Below are positions 23,601 to 34,400 of a stretch of 64,000 nucleotides of DNA, in pieces. The translations under genes were made by a program, and so were the position numbers. The notes under the pieces were generated by a model, which saw nothing but the letters and a program-made list of their open reading frames with translations, was not told the DNA's origin and searched no databases. Position 1 is the stretch's first letter. Every line of letters begins with the position of its first letter. The stretch covers positions 69,816,503 to 69,880,502 of the forward strand of contig NC_133933.1 in assembly GCF_031877795.1 (NCBI RefSeq), written 5' to 3'. The stretch is from Strix aluco. Taxonomy: Eukaryota > Chordata > Aves > Strigiformes > Strigidae.

Positions 23601-26600
23601 TCGGCACTGGTGAGGCCGCACCTCGATTCCTGTGTTCAGTTTTGGGCCCCTCACTACAAAAAGGACATTGAATTACTCGAGCGTGTCCAGAAAAGGGCAA
23701 GGAAGCTGGTGAAGGGTCTGGAGCACAGGTCTTATGAGGAGCGGCTGAGGGAACTGGGGTTGTTTAGTCTGGAGAAGAGGAGGCTGAGGGGAGACCTCAT
23801 CGCCCTCTACAGCTACCTGAAAGGAGGTTGCAGAGAGCTGGGGATGAGTCTCTTGAACCAAGTAATAAGCGACAGGACAAGAGGGAATGGCCTCAAGTTG
23901 TGCCAGGGAAGGTTTAGACTGGATATTAGGAAGCATTTCTTTACAGAATGGGTTGTTAGGCATTGGAATGGGCTGCCCAGGGAGGTGGTGGAGTCCCCAT
24001 CCCTGGAGGTGTTTAAGAGTAGGGTCAACATAGCGCTGAGAGATATGGTGTAGATGGGAACTGGCAGTGTGAGGTTAATGGTTGGACCAGATGATCTTCA
24101 AGGTCCTTTCCAACCTAGTTGATTCTGTGATTCTGTGAACTTCCCTCTGCCTGAAATTATATAGCTGACCAGCTATGAGGTGCTGGCTTTTAATTTCCTC
24201 TGAATTACCTGCGTTCAGTTTTAGAAGTAGGATAAACATCTAATTAACTTGGAATGCAAATATTTTAAGTATAGACTTTGTTTTGGAGAATTTTTCGAGT
24301 GAGAGCCTTTATTTAAAACACAAACCTGTATTTTCTTTATTTGCAGTTAAATAATGCATCTGTAGGTGGCGGTAGGACACACCGCTACGTTTTCTGTGTT
24401 CGAAACGGGTGTTAACAGAGTGCTTGCAGTTTGTTTTGGTTTTTTTAATTCTCCCTGTAAAAGTACATACAGAATCGCGAAGCTCCTTGGCTCTTGAATC
24501 AGAAGGGAGGCTGTCTTGGAACAAGTGAAGGATAATTAGTGTTCAGTTTTATAGATATTAAAACTTCACACTGGTGGAGGTAACCCCAGCCTGTTATCTT
24601 TTTGTTTGTTTATTTTAAACCAATGCATTATACTGAACATAACCGGAAGGCTTAATTAGCCAAAGTTGGTATTTGTCAGTATGTGTGACCAGCTCCAGCT
24701 GTCCAGGAGAAGTGCAGTGGCCCAGCCAGTGGGAGGCCTCCAGCAGGGAGAGGCTGGTGCTCCACCACAGGTGGAGAAGGGAGGCAAAATTCAAAAATTT
24801 TAATTTATGTTTTGCTGTTTTTCAGCTCAATTAAAATACGAGCTGTGTGAAACCCAGCTTACAGTGCTGTTCCCCTCAGTAATTCTTTTAGTAGCTTATG
24901 TCCACTCAGTTACCCCAAAGACTTCTGCCTTGAAGCATTTGATTTTTGCCTCATGCAAAACTTAAGTACTAACTTTCCCTCTTTTTTGATATCTTTATTA
25001 CCTGGGTGTGCACAGAAGAAATTAGCTATAGCAGTTACCGACATTGGGACCTTATGCAAAGTAGTGTAGAAAATCCAGTATCATCTAATTCATCAGAGAC
25101 TTGTTATGAAACAAATACTAGAATTTATATTATTACTAAAAAGGTTCTAAGGAATTCGAGTTTTATCTAATTGTTTAACATGAGTCACAGATAACTTTCT
25201 TCTTGTAACTGAAGTTCTGTCTGTTACAGATCTCTTCCATGGTACATGGAAAAATACTCTTTTTTGTAATGGTTTTCTTCATTACTTAGAGATGCCTTTT
25301 CCTGTAATTTTTACTGTATTTAGGAAAAAAAAGATAGTGTGCTAGTAAAGCAAGGATCCCACTTACTATCATACAATCATATTTTCTACTGACTGCGGTA
25401 CACCAGTCTGCCTGGGGAGGGCCACAGAAATACAGGAAAGACAAATCTACTCCTAGCAGAGGTCAAGCAAAAAATAAGTTATTTTGCATATGTTCTTTCA
25501 TTTTAGAAGATGTGAGGGTGTTAAGCTGAGATAAAGCATGTCGAGGATATTAGTTTTGCAGTGTGATAAACTACATATCCTTGAATGGCCTGTCTGTTTT
25601 TCTCCTTGTTTTCTCATGTGACAGTAAAATATACTAAGCTGAAAATAATGCTCAGATGATGTGTCACTTCTTGCAGTTCAAAAGTAATATATTTTATGAA
25701 AAACAAACCGCTACTGATTTTTAAGTGTATCCCACATTTAAAAATAAAAGGATCTCAAAATTATTTTTTTTAATGTACTGTAAGCCCATAAAGGCTTTGT
25801 TGCCATTTCTTAATTAATGCACTGATTCTGAAATGTTTGTGTATGGTAATGTCATGGCAGACTTTCATATGGCTTTCCAAAATGACATGCATAAAATATG
25901 ATTAAACCAGAATAAGAATTGTGCTGCTTATTTTAAAAATTAATATTAAAAGGCCTGATTTATACTTATTATAGTGAAACTATTAGCTGTTCTTTAAATT
26001 GCCTGTTTCTACCTAGACACCTGAATACATTCCCATCCTTTATACGAACCCTGGGCTTTGACTTGGCAAAAACCATTCACTAGTTGTTCTGGGACTTCTT
26101 AAGTGGAGTCTGTGTAATAGGTTGAAAAAGTCTTGAATACCAGTTTCTGTCAACTTTTATGACTTTAGAATTGTCAAGCAAAAATGCATAAAAATTAAGC
26201 GGGAATTGTGTGTGCCCCATTAAAATTTTTCTTCCTCTTCACAAACAGCTGCTGAAATACAAAGAATACTACATCAGCTTGGAACACCACAAGACACGCC
26301 TGAGTTGAGGCAACAGCTGTGAGTACTTCACATGAAAACATTTAATTTCATTGTACTGTAAACAATTTCCTGGTAGGTGATGAGGTAGTGTTTTTGTTAG
26401 GCAGAGTGCTTGATCTCACTGAGAAAGGCAAGTGTAGAGAAATACTTGAAACTTAAATGTTGAGATGCGCTTTTTAAAATTGGTCTTGGATAGTCTGTAA
26501 ACTAGAGTTGGCTGGTTTGCCCGTGTATGTTGCCTGAAGTATCAATACATCTGTAAAACCAATGCTGTATGTCAGCAAAGGAAAAGTGGCAGGACCAGAA

Positions 26601-29600
26601 AGCAATATCACTTTTAAAAACAAACACCTACACCCCTCCATTCCAATCAACTCTTCAAATCTGTATAAGTTTCACAAGGTAATGAACATAGTGTGGGTTT
26701 TTGGTGAGACGTGATAGGAGAGAGGGAAATATCTTTTTAGTGATGAAAACTACAGTAAGAGGTGACATTATAGAATAAACATGTACCAGAAATACTAAAA
26801 TAGCAGAAGTGAAATAAGGCTCCAAGGCAGATTCTGTGCTGTAGTTCACCCACCTGAAGGTGGACTTTCATTAATACGCCGCTAGCAGAGACAGTAAGCT
26901 TCTCTGCACGGTCTAATGAACTGGTATGACTTTTTCCATTAAGCTCCTTTACCACATTAATCTCAGCATCATAAATACATGGAAGCGATGTGTTGTGCTA
27001 ACCCTGTGGGTGAGAGAGTTGTTGGTCTCCAGTGTGTTTAATGCCACACTGTGGCTCTTAAAGAGGAGGAGGAGGAGTGTATTTGACTTTGTGTGAACAG
27101 CCAGGTTGCTTTATAATAGCCTGAGTTCAGGACCCATAACATTGGCCAGGTACAGTCCTCGGTGGATATCCTACTGGAGGCTGTGAATAGGTGAAGATCA
27201 ATACACACAGTTTATGCAATAACCAGACAGGATCTTGGCATAAATTCACAACTAAACAGGATAGAAACTGTTGTGAAGCACATGTTCCAGTCCTTTATGC
27301 AGGTAATGTATATGGTAAGGTTCCTTGAGTTTTCATCTGTTTCTTTTTCACTTGTCTAACATTTGGCCTTTCATTTTGGTATGTATCTGAAGAGTTATTT
27401 GATTATTCTAAATAATTATGTTGACTGTTTGTTAATAGCTTTCCAGATAAAACCTTTTTATATACACTGGGGAGGAGGATGCAAAAGCAGGTAAAGAATT
27501 TGAGTTGCTCCAGGAAAAAAAAATGTGAAGATTGGTAAAGGAGTGTGCAATAATATCAGAAGCAAGAAGACAAAAACCCCAAAATAGCAATGCTATTGAA
27601 GACAAGGCTTTTTTTAAGCACTGTTAAATCTATTAGTAAATAATGAAGTTTTCAGCTAAGTTTGCAGGTATTGTATCATGGGAGAATGTAGATCTCTTTA
27701 GATAATCTTCCCAGTAGCTGTCAGGAATTGACCTTTCATGGGCTGTGGTATTGGAATTATATTCAAGCCACAATATGTTATTCCAAGCAGAAAATATTTG
27801 GTCTTTCCCACAGTTATTCTGAACTGAGAAATGACCAGGTGTTTCTACCTATTGATATTCTCAAAAGGACTATGAAAAGCATGATTAGATATTCATAATA
27901 ACTAGAAACCTATTGCTGCACATTAGGAAAATAGAAGAAACCTAAAAAAAAAAAAAAGGTGGGTAATGATGCTGTCACACCGAGGAACACACCTTCTTCA
28001 GCATCTGTCCTGCCTGGAATCCATGGTGTCACACCTTTACAGTGAAGAACAGAATAAAGATGGCTTCGTGCACTTTAGAGAAGAATTTAGTACTGCTGCT
28101 TTTCTGAGAATCAGTGAAATTCAGGGTAACCCAATGGTCTCTAATGAAACTTTGCATTTGATTTTAGGCAGCAGAAGCAACAATACACCAACCAGCTTGC
28201 CAAAGAAACCGACAAATACATTAAAGAGTTTGGATCTTTGCCTGCAACAAGTGAACAGGTATAAAACCAAAGAGCATGGCTTGCTTGACGATCATGGTGG
28301 CTCATGTAGTGACTGAGTGACTTCAGTTCTGCATGCGTATTTTTGTGCTCCTTACTGGGCTTTCAAACCGCTGTTTAGTTAGTCAACACATTTGCACAAC
28401 AGGAACACTTGCAACACAACAGTATTTTGTTGCAGTCAGACTTGTTACAGAATTGGTTTTATGTATCAGGAATGAGGTAGTTTGAAATTGGAGGAGTCAA
28501 GGCAGTGTGCTGTGCCAGTGATTTCAGGTATGTTGTTTAACCCCAGCCAGCAACTAAGCACCACACAGCTGTTCGCTCGCTCCTCTCCCCTCCCAGTGGA
28601 ATGGGGAAGAGGATCGGGGAAAAGGGTAAAACTTGTGGGTTGAGATAAGAATAGCTTAATAACTAACTAAAATAAAATAGTAACAATAATAAAAAATATA
28701 ATATTGAAAAGGAAAATAATAGAAGAAAAATCCAAGAAAAGACAAGTGATTCACAATGCAGTTGCTCACCACTTGTTGACCGATGCCTAAGCAGTGACTC
28801 CCCCTGGTTTATATACTGAGCATGACGTTCTTTGGTATGGAATATCCCTTTGGCTAGTTCGGGTCAACTGTCCTGGCCATGCTCCCTCCCACCTTCTTGT
28901 ATACCTGCTTGCTAACAGAGCATGGGCGATTGAAAAATCCTTACCTTGGGATAAGCACTACTTAGCAACAACTAAAACATCAGTGTGTTATCAATGTTAT
29001 TCTCACACCGAATCCAAAACATAACACTGTACCAGCTACTAGGAAGAAAATTAACTCTCTATCCCAGCCAAAACCAGGTCAAGATAGCTGGGCACTTTGT
29101 AATCTGTTGCAGTGATGCTAAGTCTGACTCCACAGGCACTCTGACTGCTTCTGGGAGTCAAGGAATTCTGTGCCAAAACTGCTTGCAGGGCAGGTGGCCA
29201 GACCTGTTCACTCACTGTCCAAATAATTTCATTATGCGCAGAAGGTCTGTTCTATATCACTCAGATCGTCATATGGGTTATGTCTTGTCCACAGGCTTTT
29301 CCTTTTTCAAGAGGAGTGGACAGGAGCTGTTACTAAAACAACTTGTGCAGTCTTTAAACTGCTTCATTCCCAGATCTGTGTAAAACCTCATTAGGAGGTA
29401 ACATGTGAAGTGGCTGTTGTTAGCACACTGCTGTCTGCCACCCTGTGATTTCTTATCCTAGTGAAATCTGTCGCTTAAAATAAGGGAAGAGCAACAGGAT
29501 CCCAGAAAACATGGATTCAGGTTATCATCACTCAACTTGCCTGGTCTGTGGCTGGTTACCAAGGAGCCTTTAGGAAAATTAATTGTCTTGAAACACTGAA

Positions 29601-31453
29601 TTCCAGTGGCAGTCCATGATCCACGTGTGCTCATCCTGTCAAGTTGTAAGCTTCTAATAGAGGTGTTAAAACTTGGTCTTGGTATATAACCTCTAGTTCA
29701 GGCAAAGTATGTTTGGGGTGATTTTTTTATGGTTTCTCTGTTTCTTTATCTTGGAGCTGAAAAGTTCACAGTGAGATATTTTACTTTTTAATTTTACTCC
29801 TTTTGTCATGAGCATCTTCATCAAAGCTACCTCCTAATGAAATGCATAAATAACAGATTGATGAATGGCAAATTATAGCCTCTCAGAAATTTGGAAGGAA
29901 GGGTTGATGTAATGTATACATTTAAGGAAATATGTTGGAGGCTGTCCTAAGTGCCCAGTATTCCTCTTCCCTCCCCTACATCTTAAAAAAAAAAAAAAGC
30001 CTGAAGTGTTAAAACAGGTATTTTTGTACCAGTTTTTAAGCACTTAAGGGAAGATGTGAAGCCACTTCTGGATGCAGCTCAATATGCATTTCCAGCATTT
30101 CTGTAAAATACATGTGAAGTGCCTGGTTCTTTCTTTTCTGCACCTTCAACCCCAGTCACCTTTGCATATTTTATCATCCACGGTATCAAAATATTTCACA
30201 CTTAAACAGTAAGTTTTATAATTAACAGATAATAAGGAAAGTAGAAGCTTTCTTGTCCCTGCCTGTTCCTCATTTCCAGCTGTTAAATGAAAATAAATAC
30301 ATTGGTTTCCTCTTTAAATGCCTTAAATTGGGCAGAGTTATATGATCCCAGAGGGAAGGAAGGTTTGTCCATGCAGTTGCAAATGGTTTTGTAGATATCC
30401 TTCCCTTAAAACTATTAAAAAAAAAAAAAAAAAAAAAAGCTTGTATGCCTTAGCATTGAGCAGCCTGGAAATGGCAGAGCCTTGAAAAGCCTGAGCTCAT
30501 TTGACTTGGTAAAACTTTTTCTCTTATAGCGTCAAAGAAAAATACAGAAAGACCGTCTTGTGGGGGAGTTCACCACAGCACTAACAAATTTCCAAAGACT
30601 CCAAAGGCAAGCTGCTGAGAAAGAAAAAGACTTTGTAGCCAGAGTAAGAGCCAGCTCAAGGGTATCTGTAAGTATCAGAAAATGTGCCTTTATACTCTGT
30701 TTACAATAGTGTTAATGGTATTTGATGTCAAACTTGCCTCCACAGGACTACTTACAAAAACTCATATCTGACTCCAAATACTGCAGAATGTGTCCTATAT
30801 GATTAAGTTGTAATAACTCACACCACCCCCTCCCACCCTGAGAACTGTTACTTTTTCCTGTCTTTGTCACACGAAGGCATGAACTGCCCCTGGGTTCCTG
30901 CCATACTCTTGTAAAACCAATTTTTAGTAGATTTTGAAATGCTTTTGCTGGACTTTCGATATCAACAGATTTTTCCTACAGGGAAGAATAGCTTGCTAGA
31001 TTTCTATGCAGTATTAAAAGTGGAGAGGTGCTGAGGAGCTTGAGATATTGAGCTTTTCCTTGTTAGCATATCAATTTTGCTTTTTCACTCTGTGCCAAAT
31101 ACACGTTGCTGTACTTGTAAATTTTAGCAGGCAGTTACTGAGCTGAATGTTTTTGCTTGTATTTCAGCTTTATGCATGCATAAAGGATAATCAGTATGAG
31201 AACATGTTAAATCATGTTTCAGTTTGAAGTTGATTTACTATAACCCTTGTAATATTGACTCATTTTAGAAATGCTGACAGTGTTCCTTTCAGGGCCATAA
31301 TGTTTTATTTATGTTTTTAAACACTGATCATGTAGGGTGGTGCTCCTGAAGACAGCTACAAAGAAGGAACACTTGTCTCTTGGGACAGGTAGGCTGAATT
31401 TGTTAAGTCTTAACCTAGCTCAGAATAATAAATGGCCTGCAGAGAAGCCAGCT

Positions 31454-31485
<32 letters not shown>

Positions 31486-34400
31486 GTATCAGTTGCCTTT
31501 TTCTGGAGGGAGTTGGGATAGGTTGTTCAGTTAGGCTTTTTTCCATAGGAAAAGTTCAGGGAAGGGGCTTTGGTGGGATAGGGGGAAGAACAAGGACCAG
31601 TTCATATCATCTTCCCCTCTTTTCCCCCATGCTTCAGCTTTAGTCATGTCCTTAAGCTGCCCTAAATCTGTATTTGGGCTTTCTGAGACCCAAACTTAGG
31701 TAAGCAGAGTCCAACCTGAATAGAGTAAAACTGTTAAGTTGTAATAAGGGTCCAGTGTTTACTGGGATCTCCTTTTGCTTTCATACTCTTCAAGAACTGA
31801 TTCTCAGTCTCAGATTCTGTTCTGTTGGCTAGCTTGCTTTTGCCTCAGATGGATATAAACTCTGCAGTTCATAATTCAGAAGAAACTTTGCCCTTGTATT
31901 CATACTTGGAATTTCCAATCAGCTAGCTCAATGCTATGTGCAATGTTGCTACAGCAACATCTTCCTGTACCAAAGGTGTGACTCTCAGACCTTCCGTGTT
32001 CGCTAGGCAGGCAGGGGTAAAAACGTGCATTTTGTTAAGTAATGATGTAAAGTATGTGCCATGTACTTAACTCAAAAAGAATAAAATGGCAGTTATTTCT
32101 CATCGTGCCTGTTCAATTCTTGGTGGGGTTTTTGATTGATAGTCAACCGCAAGCACAAGTGCAAGATGACGAAATTACAGAAGATGACCTCCGTCTTATT
32201 GAGGAGAGGGAATCTTCCATTAGGCAGCTTGAGGTAAGTACAAGTGGTTTTACAGCAGAATATGCTTTTAATATTTCCAAAGAAAAAAGCATTTTATAGT
32301 GGTATGAGCATTAATTGCAGACATTAGTCTTGAGGAGTTAGGGTTTGTTTGTGGGTGTGGGTTTTTTCCTTCAAAACTACAAATACTGCCTTTAGATGTG
32401 AAATATGCATTAGAAATCTACTGTATGAAAGCCATGTTTTGATACTGTGTTTAGCTTCAGTGGTTCAGTTATGGAATAAGAGAGTGCTCATGTGATTGCA
32501 AGAAAAAATACTTATAATTTTTTCCAACATAGTGGTCATATTATAATAACCTTTTTTAACAGTGACTATAAATAAAGCACAATTATACCTTTCCTCCCAG
32601 GTATTCCCAGTGTATTGTTCAACACCATTTTGTAAGCAGCTTTTTTGAACACTTCTGGAAATACAGAGATACTCTGTTTCATTCAAACTTTTGTAGTTAA
32701 GGGCTTGTCAAAAAGTAAAAAAATCCCCACATTTAAAAACAAGATGTAAACTACACAAAAAATTGTCACCTATGATGAAATGCTGATATCAAGAGACTTC
32801 TGTGAAGACAAAATGAATTTTTCCAGCTAGTCTGGAATCCACAACAGGAAAGATGCTGGAACTGGAGTTTTTCAGAAAGTCTTGCTGATGCATGTGGCAA
32901 AATCCATTCTATGTATAAACTTTTCAATAATCTCTCCCTTGCCACCCATACTTTAACTTACAGTGAATTGAACTAAACATGTATCAGTCATTAGTTAAGA
33001 AATCATATGCACAGCAGTAACATGGCATCATCATAACCACATGGTAATAGGATAATGTAATGTAGGTGCAATAGCTTGTCTATATTATAGAGGTAACTTC
33101 TGTAAACTGTGGTGCTTATGAAAGCCCTCAGCAATGAGAGATCCTGTTTGTGACGTGATGTCAGATGTCCCTGCCCATGGCAGGGGGTTGGAACTAGATG
33201 ATCTTTAAGGTGCCTTCCAACCCAGACCATTCTGTGATTCTATGTGAAGTGTACTTCATGCACATACTCATCTTCAGTTAGTTTGAGTATGATAAACTTG
33301 GTCTCATAGTACCAAAAAAGCCTTCCAAATAAGCATATTAAGAGGGTTTTTTTTATCCTGTAATGTAAAGAGTCACAGATGCATACTCAAAAGGAGAAGG
33401 AGCAGTATTTGTGTCTAAATGTACAGAGATGCTAGAATATGTCAATCAGTGCGATGACTGTTTCCTTGCAGGCAGATATTATGGACATCAATGAAATTTT
33501 TAAAGATCTAGGAATGATGATTCATGAACAAGGTGATGTGATAGGTAAGTCCAATTCAAATATTCACTGAAAATGTTTTATTCTGTTTTTCTGGAGAGCA
33601 GCAATGTAGAACTTCCTTTTGCTGGAAAAACTCCTCTAATGAGAGTATCAATGCTAAAGCAAATCCAGGCGCAGCCTAATAATGGGTAGACTGGCTGAGG
33701 TGACTGTGAATACATTAAGAAAGTGTATTTAAAATTTAGTTTAAAACATTATGTAGTTTTTCATGTGTATAAAATGTCTTTAAAAGTAGTTTTTTGAACT
33801 GTTTGTACATAAAATTGGAGTTTGTATGGAGAAGTTTAAGGTATTACTAATGATACAAGTGTGCAGATTCAGCAAAGGTTCCTGCTTTGCTGTCCCTGCA
33901 GATGGGTTTATTCTTTTAATGAAATATGATTGGAAAATACATTTTCTGAGTCTGCTGCTAAGCCATGCTGTTGTCTATGTCCAGCATACATTTTCAAGGC
34001 TTTTTGTATCACCTTAGCCCATAATCTGTTCAAATTTTTCCAGGAACAAAAATAAATCTGTGTCAGTATGATGAAAAAGCAAACTCGAGTCATGCCTCTT
34101 GGGGTGTTTTGTGTATCTGTTTCCTCTGATTTCATAGGCCTCGGGACTTTTTTAATCTGAGCAGAGGGTTGTCATTAGCAAGTTGGCGAACAAGTAAAAG
34201 TTTAAAAAAAATTTTAGAAAAGTAGAAGTACTGAAAGTTTCTACCCTGGTTGGTACCTAAGATTCAGCTTTACATCTAGAACAGGGGAGTTGTTACTGAC
34301 ATGAATTCAACCACTCACTGCCTGGGTGGTTCTGAAGTGAACTCAGGCATAAGTATAGGATGGGTCAAACTTACATAATCCAATTTATAAAACTTTGGGT

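Larger units (their letters stand above)
28259..30529 (+). other. STX7: STX7 intron 4
   Basis: This 2.27 kb intron carries an antisense solo LTR at 28531-29081 and an A22 tract at 30417-30438 close to its acceptor (TTTTTCTCTTATAG). The open frames at 28794-29383 lie in the LTR and its flank. Confidence 0.8.
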
